A stretch of 64,000 nucleotides of DNA from Gracilimonas sp965227785 (GCF_965227785.1 NZ_OZ245785.1:868001-932000); one strand, 5' to 3'; shown: positions 52,594 to 61,884, counted from the stretch's first letter. Made by a program: numbers and translations. The notes: a model not told the origin generated them from the sequence alone.

Positions 52594-53279
52594 AGTGCTT
52601 CTCCCGGACCTTTAATTTTGCCCAGGTATTTGTTTCGTGTTTCTTTGCAATAAATTTGAATTTCCTCGTCAATAGCTCCGCTTTGGCGGGACTCACAAGT
52701 CAGGATAATTTGTATTCCAAACTCCGTGAATATCAGGTCTACATCTTCTCCTGCTTCTACCAGGTATGGAGTACTTATTTCGGAATGGTAAATCGGCTGT
52801 CCGGGATTCACTGTTCTTCTTAGTGTCTTTCCGGCCAATTCTTCTATCTTGCGAACCGGTTCATCCCTGCCCATTCGTACGGGAACCCACCGCAGGGTTA
52901 TATCACCCGGCTCGATGGTTTGGCCGCTCATCATCCGATGATTGGGAACCGGTAACTTCTGCTCCGCTTCCACTTTTAACTGTATCTCAACTTGTTCAAT
53001 AGTGTTACCATCCAGGTACAGCACTTCAAAATTGGTGTATTTTTCAACCGATCCTTGCAGCTTTACAGAGCGCACATGCTTCGGTTGGGCCTTTAGCAAA
53101 CTGCCGGGCATCCACCGGGCAGAAAGAGTGAACCGATACTCCTCAGGGTCAAACAATGACTCTATCGATTCCTGTGCTTTCTCTATGATAACCTGCCTGG
53201 TTTCATCAGAAGCAGTTGGGTACGCCGGTCCCGCTACCACAGAGGTGCATGAAAAAATTATGAGGAGTATCGGTATCAC
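52575..53279 (-). CDS. flgA: Flagellar P-ring assembly chaperone FlgA
   Basis: Periplasmic chaperone for P-ring assembly, 234 residues. It has a signal peptide with a possible lipobox-like cysteine (LIIFSCTSVVAG). The SAF domain is visible in the C-terminal half: MSGQTIEPGDITLRWVPV, IEELAGKTLRRTVNPGQPI, then VEAGEDVDLIF. Gene order flgA-flgH-flgI is conserved among flagellated bacteria. It follows flgG by 24 bases and overlaps flgH. Confidence 0.87.
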   Translation of the reverse strand: MIPILLIIFSCTSVVAGPAYPTASDETRQVIIEKAQESIESLFDPEEYRFTLSARWMPGSLLKAQPKHVRSVKLQGSVEKYTNFEVLYLDGNTIEQVEIQLKVEAEQKLPVPNHRMMSGQTIEPGDITLRWVPVRMGRDEPVRKIEELAGKTLRRTVNPGQPIYHSEISTPYLVEAGEDVDLIFTEFGIQIILTCESRQSGAIDEEIQIYCKETRNKYLGKIKGPGEALWQKTH

Positions 53280-53303
53280 GATGCTATAGATTGCTTATGG
53301 GTC

Positions 53304-54095
53304 TTATCGTTTAATAGAGTTGGTTACCGACATCATGTCTTCAGCGGTTTGGACCATTTTTGAGTTGGTCTCATAAGCTCGCTGAGCTTCAATCAACCGC
53401 ACCATTTCGGTTACAATATCCACGTTGGATTGCTCGAGGTATCCCTGGCGAACAACACCAAATCCTTCCGACCCCGGTTCTCCGAAAAAGGGCATCCCGG
53501 AAGATTCTGTTTCTGCAAACAGGTTATCACCGAGGGCTTCGAGTCCGCCCGGATTGGAGAATTTTGCCAGTTCAATCTGACCTAATTCTACCTGGGTGTT
53601 ATCACCGGCCATAAGAGCTGTTACTGTTCCATTTTGTGAAACTTCAATAGCTACGGCATCAGTTGGGATTTCAATCTGGCTGGCCAGAGGTAAACCGGAG
53701 TTGTTTACCAGCATCCCGGTGGCATCCCGGCTGAAGTTACCGTCCCGGGTATAGCCGATATTACCATCAGGCAATTCAACCTGAAAGAAACCCGCACCGC
53801 TTACGGCCATATCCAGGGCGTTGCCTGTCTCAGCTACCGAACCCTGCATAAAGTTTCGAATGGTGGCAACGGCACGGGAACCATGCCCGATCTGAAGCGA
53901 AGGGCCGCTGGAATTCTGGTTTCCCGAATTGCCCAGCTTGGAGGAGGCTATGTTTTCATAAAATAGATCCTGAAAAGCGATGGTGCTTCTTTTAAAACCG
54001 GTAGTTCCCACGTTAGCCAGGTTGTTGGCTATGTTATCTACCGATCGCTGCTGAGCACTCATTCCAAGTGCGGCTGTACTTAATGCTCTAAACAT
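53304..54095 (-). CDS. flgG: Flagellar distal rod protein FlgG
   Basis: Structural subunit of the distal rod. The N-terminus FRALSTAALGMSAQQRSVDN followed by IANNLANVGTTGFKRSTIAFQDL is the FlgG signature. The C-terminus VDIVTEMVRLIEAQRAYETN followed by SKMVQTAEDMM matches FlgG rather than FlgF. The length of 263 residues is typical. It lies 30 bases after flgF. Confidence 0.95.
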   Translation of the reverse strand: MFRALSTAALGMSAQQRSVDNIANNLANVGTTGFKRSTIAFQDLFYENIASSKLGNSGNQNSSGPSLQIGHGSRAVATIRNFMQGSVAETGNALDMAVSGAGFFQVELPDGNIGYTRDGNFSRDATGMLVNNSGLPLASQIEIPTDAVAIEVSQNGTVTALMAGDNTQVELGQIELAKFSNPGGLEALGDNLFAETESSGMPFFGEPGSEGFGVVRQGYLEQSNVDIVTEMVRLIEAQRAYETNSKMVQTAEDMMSVTNSIKR

Positions 54096-54125
54096 AATGC
54101 TGTTGTTTATTCTGTTGTTTGATAA

Positions 54126-54866
54126 TTAAAATCTGCCCAGTCGGGTGGTTACCTGAGAAAGCATTTCATCCGTTGTTTTCAATGCCCGTTGCTGGCTTTC
54201 AAAAGCCTGCATATTTCTCATCATGTCTACCATCTCCGTCAGGGGCTGTACATTTCCTTTTTCATAATATCCCTGCATCACCATCCCGGTCGTATCTTCC
54301 GATAGTAAGCTTTCATCCACTACCGAGAAGTAGGCACTTCCCTTTCGGTTAAGCATGGCCGGGTCTTCCACATTTACAATGCGCAACCGGTCCATCGCTT
54401 TATTATTCAGCCGGATGGTTCCATCTTTGGATACTTCCAGCATGGTATTTCCGCCTGTTTCCCCGTTCGACTGCATATATTCTGCAAGCTGAACCGGACC
54501 GGAATCGCCCATCACTTTGGCACCGGAACTGTTTACCAGGTATCCATCGGGATCAAGGTGAAAGCGACCGTCACGAGTTAAAAACTGCTCGCCGTTATCC
54601 TCCACCACAAAAAATCCATCACCATTAATACCCATATCAAATTCGTTTCCGGTTGGTTCTAATACGCCTTGCTCCAGATTCACCTGCTGCATAGGCACAC
54701 TCTTTGATATCGTTTTTCCATTCACGTTCTCCTGGAACATGCGGTAAAACACTTTGGTACCCTTAAAGCCCGGCGTATTTATATTCGACAGGTTATCTGC
54801 GGTCATTTCCTGAGACCGGTTCAGAACCTGCATCGCCTGCATTTGAGTATATAATCTGTCAATCAT
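54126..54866 (-). CDS. flgF: Flagellar proximal rod protein FlgF
   Basis: Rod protein of the FlgF/FlgG family, first gene of the operon. The rod/hook signature is MTADNLSNINTPGFKGTKVF at the N-terminus and MVDMMRNMQAFESQQRALKT at the C-terminus. I use the ATG at 54866 (246 residues, IDRLYTQMQAMQVLNRSQEM), since the upstream in-frame ATG would add residues that do not resemble rod proteins. A near-consensus sigma54 promoter lies 88 bases upstream. Confidence 0.9.
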   Translation of the reverse strand: MIDRLYTQMQAMQVLNRSQEMTADNLSNINTPGFKGTKVFYRMFQENVNGKTISKSVPMQQVNLEQGVLEPTGNEFDMGINGDGFFVVEDNGEQFLTRDGRFHLDPDGYLVNSSGAKVMGDSGPVQLAEYMQSNGETGGNTMLEVSKDGTIRLNNKAMDRLRIVNVEDPAMLNRKGSAYFSVVDESLLSEDTTGMVMQGYYEKGNVQPLTEMVDMMRNMQAFESQQRALKTTDEMLSQVTTRLGRF

Positions 54867-54954
54867 GGGTAATTGTTTGTGATCATCATTTAAGGATTTC
54901 AAAAATCCGCCGAGAACCATGGAGAACATTTCCTGCGATTCTCACGGATTGAAT

Positions 54955-54970
54955 TACAAAATCTGTGCCA
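54955..54970 (-). promoter_or_regulatory. Sigma54 promoter of the flgF operon
   Basis: On the minus strand TGGCAC-AGATT-TTGTA: perfect -24 element, correct 5-base spacer, -12 element with GT instead of GC. It lies 88 bases before the flgF ATG. The operon runs without large gaps for 8.5 kb to the TPR protein at 46331. Confidence 0.7.
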
Positions 54971-54983
54971 GCCGGTTGAACAT

Positions 54984-55000
54984 GTGCTGGAATTCAGCAC
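54984..55000. promoter_or_regulatory. Palindrome upstream of the flgF promoter
   Basis: GTGCTG-gaatt-CAGCAC, a perfect 6-5-6 dyad placed 14 bases upstream of the -24 element. A possible binding site for the NtrC-family activator or another regulator. The rest of 54867-55280 shows no gene. Confidence 0.45.
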
Positions 55001-55280
55001 TTAACGGGCTTCAGAATCATTCTTTAGAGATATTTTAAAAAGGATTAAATCCCTTATAACTATACTGAATCGGCTATTAATGCTGCTTCAGGCATCAGAA
55101 CTATATCATAGAAAGAATTTCCTGAACCTGGGAAAGTTGCCCCATTCCCTTAGTTCCCACTTTTAGGGAAATGTTTTCCGCTAACTGGATTATTTGTCCT
55201 TCACCCTTCCCAACAAACCTGTTAATTCAGCCATATAATAAAGCCGGTGGCCGTGGTACTGTTTTTGATAACCATGTGTC

Positions 55281-56357
55281 ATGGCAGATAATAAATCAGA
55301 TCAGGAAAAAACGGAGGAACCCTCCCAGAAACGCCTCGATGATGCGAGGAAGGAAGGGAATGTCAGCGTCAGTAAGGAAGTGTCTTCTGTAGCGCTTATG
55401 GTTGCGGCGATTATATCGTTTGTGGCTATGAGTGGTTTAATCGGAGACCGGCTTACCAAACTGTTCGAGGCATTCTTTTCTAATGCGGGTAAGGGATTTG
55501 CCGATCAGGAGGAAGCAACCCGCTACCTGCAGGATGCATTATGGGCCGGCATGGAAATGCTTACTCCAACCATGATCGCATTATTTGTAGTGGCCATTCT
55601 TGTAAATGTGGTTCAAACTGGTGGTGTGTTTTCCTTTGAAGCCCTGAAGTTCAAAGGCAGCAAGATGAATCCGCTTAAGGGTTTGAAGAATATTTTTTCT
55701 ACCAAAGGCTTGGTAGAGTTGGTAAAGGGCTTGCTCAAACTGTTCATCATCCTGATCGTGGCTTACTTTACGCTGCGAAGTGATGTAAGCCATTTCGTTT
55801 CGTTCATCATCTCTCCTCTTGATTATAGCATGAGCCAATCCGGATCCTTCATCCTTCTGTTTGTAACGCGGATTATGGCCGCCCTGTTGATTCTTTCCAT
55901 TGCCGATGCTGTTTACCAGCGGTTTCAGCATCGCAAAGACCTCCGCATGACCAAGCAGGAAGTAAAAGATGAGTACAAGCAGATGGAAGGTGACCCGCAT
56001 GTAAAAGGTCAGCGTAGAAAATTCGGGATGAAACTTCGCCAGCAAAAAAGAATGGATCATGCAGTACTTGCCTCCGATGTAGTAGTCACCAACCCGACCC
56101 ACTATGCCGTTGCCCTTAAATATGATCCCGAAAAAAGCAACGCCCCCATCGTAATGGTGAAGGGAAAACGACTGCGTGCTTTAAGAATAAAAGAGCTGGC
56201 CAAACAGTATGGCATACCTATTGTAGAGAATGTACCTGTAGCCCGTGCTCTTTATGCGACGGCTGAGGAAGACGAATTCATTCCTGCAGACCTGTATCGT
56301 GCCGTAGCAGAGATTCTGGCGTACGTTTATAAACTGAAAAACAAACACAAAGTATAA
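55281..56357 (+). CDS. flhB: Flagellar export apparatus protein FlhB
   Basis: Membrane component of the flagellar type III export gate that switches export from rod/hook to filament proteins. The N-terminus DQEKTEEPSQKRLDDARKEG is the family start, followed by four membrane spans (about 30-215). The cytoplasmic domain contains the self-cleavage site NPTH (VVTNPTHYAVAL, about residue 271). Length 358 residues. It lies five bases before flhA. Confidence 0.96.
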   Translation: MADNKSDQEKTEEPSQKRLDDARKEGNVSVSKEVSSVALMVAAIISFVAMSGLIGDRLTKLFEAFFSNAGKGFADQEEATRYLQDALWAGMEMLTPTMIALFVVAILVNVVQTGGVFSFEALKFKGSKMNPLKGLKNIFSTKGLVELVKGLLKLFIILIVAYFTLRSDVSHFVSFIISPLDYSMSQSGSFILLFVTRIMAALLILSIADAVYQRFQHRKDLRMTKQEVKDEYKQMEGDPHVKGQRRKFGMKLRQQKRMDHAVLASDVVVTNPTHYAVALKYDPEKSNAPIVMVKGKRLRALRIKELAKQYGIPIVENVPVARALYATAEEDEFIPADLYRAVAEILAYVYKLKNKHKV

Positions 56358-56362
56358 TTCAT

Positions 56363-58513
56363 ATGGCCTTTGGCGGAATCACAACCGATAAGTTAAAAGG
56401 AACATTTTTCCAGACGGATGTCTTAATTTCCTCCAGTATCATCATGATCCTGCTGATTATGATTATACCTTTCCCCACCCAGTTAATGGATTTCTTCCTG
56501 GCGCTGAACATCTCCCTCTCTCTTATTGTGATGCTGGTGGCCTTTTATGCGTTGAAGCCTTTACAGTTTGCCGTATTCCCCGGTATGCTTTTAATCCTCA
56601 CCCTGTTCCGGCTTTCGCTGAACGTGGGAACCACACGCCTCATTTTAAGTGAAGGTTATGCAGGTTCTATTATTGAATCGTTTGGAGGGTTCATCGTTCA
56701 GGGTAACTTTGTAATCGGGATTATCATTTTTGCGGTTTTGGTGATCATCAACTTTGTGGTAATTACCAAAGGTGCTACCCGTATTGCTGAGGTTGCTGCC
56801 CGATTTACTTTGGATGCCATGCCCGGTAAACAGATGTCGATTGATGCCGACCTCGCTGCCGGATTACTTACTGATGAAGAAGCCAAGAAGAAACGAGAAG
56901 AAATTGCCCGTGAAGCCGATTTCTACGGAGCTATGGACGGTGCCAGTAAGTTTGTTCGCGGTGATGTAATTGCCGGCCTCCTCATTACCTTTATAAATAT
57001 TATCGGTGGACTCATAATCGGAACTGTTCAACTCGGAATGCCGATTGGAGCAGCAGCCGCTAAATATACATTGATGACGATTGGTGACGGTCTGGTTTCT
57101 CAGATTCCCGGGCTATTGATCTCTACCGCTGCCGGTATTATGGTATCCAGGGCCGCTTCGGAAGGAAACCTGGGTAACGAGCTTAAATTCCAGCTGCTGG
57201 GTAATCCTAAGACCGTAATTATAGGAGCCGTTTTTGTCTTCTTTATGGGAACTCTCCCCGGCCTCCCTGTTATTCCATTCTGGGGCATTGCAGGGTTCTT
57301 TCTGTTTATGGGATTGAAAAACTTTCAGCGTGAAGAAAATGAAAGACTTGAAGAAGAAGCAGCCGAAACCAAGGAACTGTCAGGTAAGGCGGAAGATCCG
57401 GTTGAAAACTACCTGCTTATGGATACGCTTGAGCTGGAAATTGGCTACAGCCTTATTCCAATGGTAGAAGCAAGTCAGGGTGGAGATTTGCTGGATCGAA
57501 TGACATCACTCCGAAAACAGCTGGCTTCCGAGCTTGGTATCATCATCCCTTCCATCCGAATACGGGATAACGTACAGCTCGATGCCAATCATTACACCAT
57601 TAAGATGAGGGGAATTATGCAGGGTGACGGAGAAATCTTACCCGGCTATCACCTCACGTTACTTCCTGCTGATTTTAAACCCGACATTCAGGGTATAGAA
57701 ACTAAAGATCCAACCTTTGGCATGGACGCCATTTGGGTAAGCGGAAAAAATAAATCGCAGGCGGAAAAATATGGCCTTTCGGTGATTGAATCCGGAGCGG
57801 TTATTACTACCCACCTGATGGAAGTACTCAAGAAAAATGCGCATAAGCTGGTAGACCGACAAATGGTTAAGAAGCTTATTGATAACATCAAAGAGCAGCA
57901 CTCTGCCCTGGTGGAAGAACTTATTCCAGATGGTATGAAAGTGGGAGAAATTCAGAAAGTATTGAAGCGATTGCTTCGCGAACGGGTTCCGGTGAAAGAC
58001 CTGGTTACTATTTTGGAGACCCTGGCTGATTATTGTCATCAAACCAACAACACCGATGTACTTACCGAGTATTGCCGCGCTGCTTTATCGGAGACAATAA
58101 CCAGACAGTTTGCCAACGGTGAGAACGAAGTAACGGTGGTCATGATGGATTCTAATCTCGAATCTCACCTGATTGCTCAGGCCCAGCAGGGAACCCTGAA
58201 CAGCAATACACTTGGACTTACCCCGGAAACGGTTGAAAAATTATACAAGAATTCATCGGCTACTTTTGACAGTATGATCCGCCAGGGATTCGAACCGATT
58301 TTGCTTACTTCACCGGTTCTTCGGTTTACCCTCTTTGAGTTTTTGGCACCAATTTTGCCAGATATAAATGTGCTGTCGTACAACGACATTAGTCAAGACG
58401 TACAGTTTAAAACATTCGGCCGACTGAAGATTGAAGATCCTGTAAAGATGAATCAACCAGCGGCTAACACAGAACAACCAGCGCAACAACCTGAAGAACA
58501 CGTACTGGCATGA
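56363..58513 (+). CDS. flhA: Flagellar export apparatus protein FlhA
   Basis: Major export gate protein that couples the proton gradient to secretion. The N-terminal half has about eight membrane spans, with the highly conserved cytoplasmic loop RIAEVAARFTLDAMPGKQMS followed by IDADLAAGLL (about 145-172). The C-terminal cytoplasmic domain (about 350-690) forms the nonameric ring and binds chaperones. The length of 716 residues is slightly above the usual 690, with a Gln/Pro-rich tail. The stop overlaps the flhF start by four bases. Confidence 0.97.
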   Translation: MAFGGITTDKLKGTFFQTDVLISSSIIMILLIMIIPFPTQLMDFFLALNISLSLIVMLVAFYALKPLQFAVFPGMLLILTLFRLSLNVGTTRLILSEGYAGSIIESFGGFIVQGNFVIGIIIFAVLVIINFVVITKGATRIAEVAARFTLDAMPGKQMSIDADLAAGLLTDEEAKKKREEIAREADFYGAMDGASKFVRGDVIAGLLITFINIIGGLIIGTVQLGMPIGAAAAKYTLMTIGDGLVSQIPGLLISTAAGIMVSRAASEGNLGNELKFQLLGNPKTVIIGAVFVFFMGTLPGLPVIPFWGIAGFFLFMGLKNFQREENERLEEEAAETKELSGKAEDPVENYLLMDTLELEIGYSLIPMVEASQGGDLLDRMTSLRKQLASELGIIIPSIRIRDNVQLDANHYTIKMRGIMQGDGEILPGYHLTLLPADFKPDIQGIETKDPTFGMDAIWVSGKNKSQAEKYGLSVIESGAVITTHLMEVLKKNAHKLVDRQMVKKLIDNIKEQHSALVEELIPDGMKVGEIQKVLKRLLRERVPVKDLVTILETLADYCHQTNNTDVLTEYCRAALSETITRQFANGENEVTVVMMDSNLESHLIAQAQQGTLNSNTLGLTPETVEKLYKNSSATFDSMIRQGFEPILLTSPVLRFTLFEFLAPILPDINVLSYNDISQDVQFKTFGRLKIEDPVKMNQPAANTEQPAQQPEEHVLA
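58344..58359 (+). promoter_or_regulatory. Sigma54 consensus inside flhA, before flhF
   Basis: TGGCAC-CAATT-TTGCC matches the -24/-12 consensus fully and faces flhF, 150 bases upstream of its ATG. It lies within coding sequence (FLAPILPD), so it may be coincidence. Confidence 0.35.
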
Positions 58514-60033
58514 TACTGAAGAATATTTTTGGGAAAACAATAGAGGCTGCTAAGAAAAGTGCCCAGCAGATGTATGGGGATGATTTCCTGGTAATTGAAT
58601 CCTCTGAAGGTGATGGAGCCGACGGCAAAGCCCGCATTACCATTTTTTCTGATGGCAAGAAGGAAGGCCAAACAAACGGGAACCTGAATGGGCATACACC
58701 CTCTCCAACACAGAAAAAACCCAAATCTGAGCCTCAACAAGGGGTAATGTTTGAACGATCCGGGGAAGCTCCGGTCGCACCTAAAAATGGGCACACCATT
58801 GGCCAACCCCGCAAAGATACGCTTGGTTCTCTGCGTAAGTTTGCGGAGCAGCAGATGAGTACCGAACTGAACGGCCATCAAAATGGAACGGCAACTTTAG
58901 AGGAAGCAAATGAACCCGAGTCGGAAAATAATTCCGATATGTTATACAGCCGTTCCTTCATTCGACCGGTAAAACCAGCTCCTGAAAAGAAAAAAGAAAT
59001 TAAAACTGAAGAACCGGTTTCACAGACTGATACCCCAAAAGAAGAACTGAAAGAGACCACTTCAGGAAAAGCCAAAAGCAACGGCTTCATCACCCATTTC
59101 AAACCATCGAAGTCACAGACTAATAAGGCTCCTCAGGTTCAAGAGGTGGTACCAACCCGGCATAATGAACGAGAGATAAAAGCCCTGCATAAACGATTTG
59201 ACAAACTGGAAGCTTTACTCGACTCAGCCCTTATTTCGGCCAATCTGGATTATGCTTCGCATCCTGCTTTTCAGCAGCTGGTTCACACTGGAATAAACAC
59301 CAGCGTAATTGCCGGATGGTTCAGTGATATTATCAAAGAAGGCATCGACCCTTATGACCAGGGTGAGCTTTTTATGTCGAAGCTGGCGGAAATCATACGC
59401 AAAGCATTAGGAAAGTCTTCCGAAGAGGAAGCTCAGAAATATATGCTTTTTGCAGGTCCTTCTGGAGCGGGTAAAACACAACTGATCATGAAGCTCACTC
59501 AGCATCCCGACTTCATGATCGACAAGAAACTGGCGGTCGTTTCAGTGTATCCCCAATCAAAAGATGCAGCCCCCTATTACACCATACTGGAACCTTTCTG
59601 TGATCAGCATGAGATTCCATATTTCAAAGTGCAAAGCGGACTGGATGTCTCAAAGATTGTGGAAAACTTAACCGAATTTGACCATGTGTTTATCGATTCA
59701 CCCTCGCTGAGCACCGAACAGGATAACTCGTTCCGTGAGTTTTGGAAAATTAAACAGCTGCTCTCTCCTCTTGCTCCATTAGAGGTGCACTATGTTGTGA
59801 ATGCAGCGCTGAACCGATTTTACTTTCAGAACTCATCAGCTACACACCATCCCCTTCAGCCCGATTATATAGCAATCACTCATCTTGATGAAGTGGCCCA
59901 GTGGGGACCGATGATCCCGTTCCTGCAAAAAATGGGATGCAGCGCCCGGTATATCAGCTCCGGCAACAAGTTGAATAACTTGAATGAGTTTAACCCACAA
60001 TGGTTTGCTCAAAAGGTATTACAGGAAAATTAG
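58510..60033 (+). CDS. flhF: FlhF-like SRP-family GTPase, divergent G motifs
   Basis: Flagellar placement factor of the SRP GTPase family, 507 residues. The start LKNIFGKTIEAAKKSAQQMY is typical of FlhF. A long, polar, Lys/Glu/Pro-rich linker (about 55-220) leads to the N and G domains (about 225-505). The P-loop is GPSGAGKTQL (about 314-323). The later GTPase motifs differ from FlhF/Ffh: SVYPQSKDAAPY where DTYRxAA is expected, VFIDSPSLS for DTAGRS, and ITHLDE for TKLDE. It may therefore bind or hydrolyse GTP poorly. Position between flhA and flhG supports the call. Confidence 0.85.
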   Translation: MILKNIFGKTIEAAKKSAQQMYGDDFLVIESSEGDGADGKARITIFSDGKKEGQTNGNLNGHTPSPTQKKPKSEPQQGVMFERSGEAPVAPKNGHTIGQPRKDTLGSLRKFAEQQMSTELNGHQNGTATLEEANEPESENNSDMLYSRSFIRPVKPAPEKKKEIKTEEPVSQTDTPKEELKETTSGKAKSNGFITHFKPSKSQTNKAPQVQEVVPTRHNEREIKALHKRFDKLEALLDSALISANLDYASHPAFQQLVHTGINTSVIAGWFSDIIKEGIDPYDQGELFMSKLAEIIRKALGKSSEEEAQKYMLFAGPSGAGKTQLIMKLTQHPDFMIDKKLAVVSVYPQSKDAAPYYTILEPFCDQHEIPYFKVQSGLDVSKIVENLTEFDHVFIDSPSLSTEQDNSFREFWKIKQLLSPLAPLEVHYVVNAALNRFYFQNSSATHHPLQPDYIAITHLDEVAQWGPMIPFLQKMGCSARYISSGNKLNNLNEFNPQWFAQKVLQEN

Positions 60034-60037
60034 AACT

Positions 60038-60835
60038 ATGAAACAGACAATTGAATTAGAACAACCATTTGTATTCACTGTGATAAGTGGAAAAGGCGGC
60101 GTAGGTAAAAGTATGACCAGCGTGAATACGGCTACCATGCTTAGCAAGCTCGGATACAAAGTTGCCTTGCTGGATGCTGATCTTGGGCTGGCTAATTGTG
60201 CCACCCTGCTGAACGAACCCGTGAGTGCAACGGTAAGCAGCTGGATGGAAGGAAAATGCGGTATTGAAGACTTGCCTTACTATACCTCCGGAATCACACT
60301 CGTAACCGGAGCGAATGACCCTGGCGAGAATAAGTTTAAGCCCGATCTGTTTATGGATGCCCTCGATCAGGTGATTACCTTTCTGAAGCAAAGCCATGAT
60401 TTTATTATAATAGATACACCTGCCGGTGCCGGTGAAATGGCTCTTTGGGCATTGGATATTTCCCGGGTTGGAGTTTTGGTTCTGGTTGATGAACCCGCAG
60501 CTATTTCAGATGTGTACCGGTTGTGCAAGTATGTATTCAACATCGATCCGGGGTATAACTTCGCAAGTATTGTAAACTATGCAGAAAGCGAAGACACCGC
60601 CCAAAGTACCTATCAGCGGTTCAACACTATCCTAAATTACTTCCTGAATAAGCAGACGCAATATTTTGGGTTTATCCCCGCGAGCGATCAGATTCGGAAA
60701 TCGGTTCAAAAACAAAAACCACTACTATACACAGATGCTGAACAGGACATTCTGAGGGAGTTCGAGTTCATCGCACAAAACGTTCTGGCTTACGCCAAAA
60801 GTGAAGAAAGAAAACTTTTAAAAACTGTACACTAA
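60038..60835 (+). CDS. flhG: MinD-like ATPase FlhG/FleN
   Basis: Regulates flagellar number and placement with FlhF. The deviant Walker A is VISGKGGVGKSMTSVN (about residues 14-29), then LLDADLGLANCATLL and FIIIDTPAGAG. A C-terminal amphipathic segment (REFEFIAQNVLAYAKSEER) may touch the membrane. I use the ATG at 60038 (265 residues), four bases after the flhF stop; an earlier ATG would overlap flhF by 50 bases. Confidence 0.92.
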   Translation: MKQTIELEQPFVFTVISGKGGVGKSMTSVNTATMLSKLGYKVALLDADLGLANCATLLNEPVSATVSSWMEGKCGIEDLPYYTSGITLVTGANDPGENKFKPDLFMDALDQVITFLKQSHDFIIIDTPAGAGEMALWALDISRVGVLVLVDEPAAISDVYRLCKYVFNIDPGYNFASIVNYAESEDTAQSTYQRFNTILNYFLNKQTQYFGFIPASDQIRKSVQKQKPLLYTDAEQDILREFEFIAQNVLAYAKSEERKLLKTVH

Positions 60836-60850
60836 CGGAAGGAGATAACC

Positions 60851-61081
60851 ATGTTAATACGACTGATCACTGTAATTTCACTGATTCTTTTTATGCTTCT
60901 GATGATATCCGGGGTAAATATTGAAGTGGCCCTATACCGCAGCATGCTCACATTTATGATCCTGTTTGCCGTGGTTTACATCTCCATTTTTCTTTTGAAT
61001 GTGCTTCGGGAAGACCAACATTCAGATGGAGTTTCCATGTCAAACAGCGGGAATACTTCTAATGCTAACGGAGAAGGTTAG
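60851..61081 (+). CDS. Small two-span membrane protein between flhG and fliA
   Basis: A 76-residue protein with two hydrophobic stretches (about 3-22 and 30-53) and a Ser/Asn/Gly-rich polar tail. It has a strong ribosome binding site (GGAAGGAGATAACCATG). It ends two bases before the fliA start, so is part of the same transcript. I recognise no family. A similar small membrane protein is sometimes found at this position in other flagellar operons, but the function is unknown. Confidence 0.75.
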   Translation: MLIRLITVISLILFMLLMISGVNIEVALYRSMLTFMILFAVVYISIFLLNVLREDQHSDGVSMSNSGNTSNANGEG

Positions 61082-61083
61082 TC

Positions 61084-61854
61084 ATGGGAAATAAATCACT
61101 ACAAGAACTGGTTGACATCTATTGCAAAAACCCTGCAAATGGAATCAGAAATTCCATTATAAGTAAGTCTACCCCTTTGATTCGAAGTATTATTGGCAAG
61201 ATCAATCGTCCTGATCAACCTTTAGCCCATCGTGAAGATTTGGAAAGTGCCGGTATCATTGGGCTGCTCCAGGCTTTGGATTCGTACGATTGCGAACGAA
61301 ATATTCAGTTCAACACCTTTGCTTATTACCGCATCCGGGGTAGTATCGTTGATTACTTACGCAGCATTGACCAGCTTCCAAGAAAGCAACGTAAGAGCTA
61401 CGGACAGGTACAGGAAGTAATTCAGCGTATGAGCCAGGTACTTGGACGCGAGCCTTCTGATGAAGAAATTGCCAATGAGCTGGAAATGCAAATGGATGAT
61501 TACTACAAGCTGCTCTCGAATGTACAGCAGCGAAATGTACTTTCTTTGGATACGCCTGCCTATGATGAAAACTCGGGTTCCTTTTACGACTTCCACGAAG
61601 ATCCCAACTCAGAAACACCGGATACCAACCTGGAAAAGAAGGAACGGACTGAAGCCCTGCAGAAAAAAATCGGACAGCTTAAGGAAAGAGACCGCCTGAT
61701 TCTGATGCTCTATTATTATGAAGATATGACTATGAGTGAAATTGCTTTACTGCTGGAACTTACCGAAGCCCGAATTTCTCAAATCGTTGGTAAGCTGCTT
61801 ATTCAACTAAAGGACGACCTCGGACAGGAACAGGTAATGTACGCAAACAACTGA
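61084..61854 (+). CDS. fliA: RNA polymerase sigma factor FliA (sigma28)
   Basis: Sigma factor for late flagellar genes, 256 residues. Region 2 is visible in AHREDLESAGIIGLLQALDS and FNTFAYYRIRGSIVDYLRSI, the SI-DYLR pattern being characteristic of FliA/WhiG. Region 3 follows (REPSDEEIANELEM). Region 4 contains the helix-turn-helix MSEIALLLELTEARISQIVG. The sigma28-like promoters at 20746, 22289, 29376 and 62843 are its probable targets. Last gene of the flhB operon; no clear hairpin terminator follows, only repeats. Confidence 0.95.
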   Translation: MGNKSLQELVDIYCKNPANGIRNSIISKSTPLIRSIIGKINRPDQPLAHREDLESAGIIGLLQALDSYDCERNIQFNTFAYYRIRGSIVDYLRSIDQLPRKQRKSYGQVQEVIQRMSQVLGREPSDEEIANELEMQMDDYYKLLSNVQQRNVLSLDTPAYDENSGSFYDFHEDPNSETPDTNLEKKERTEALQKKIGQLKERDRLILMLYYYEDMTMSEIALLLELTEARISQIVGKLLIQLKDDLGQEQVMYANN

Positions 61855-61884
61855 TTTTTACGTTTATATTCACTCTCCTCTCCA

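Noticed and set aside
55253..55269. TGGTACTGTTTTTGAT before flhB as a sigma54 promoter
   Set aside because: The -12 half lacks the GC and the ATG follows about 12 bases later, leaving almost no room for a leader.
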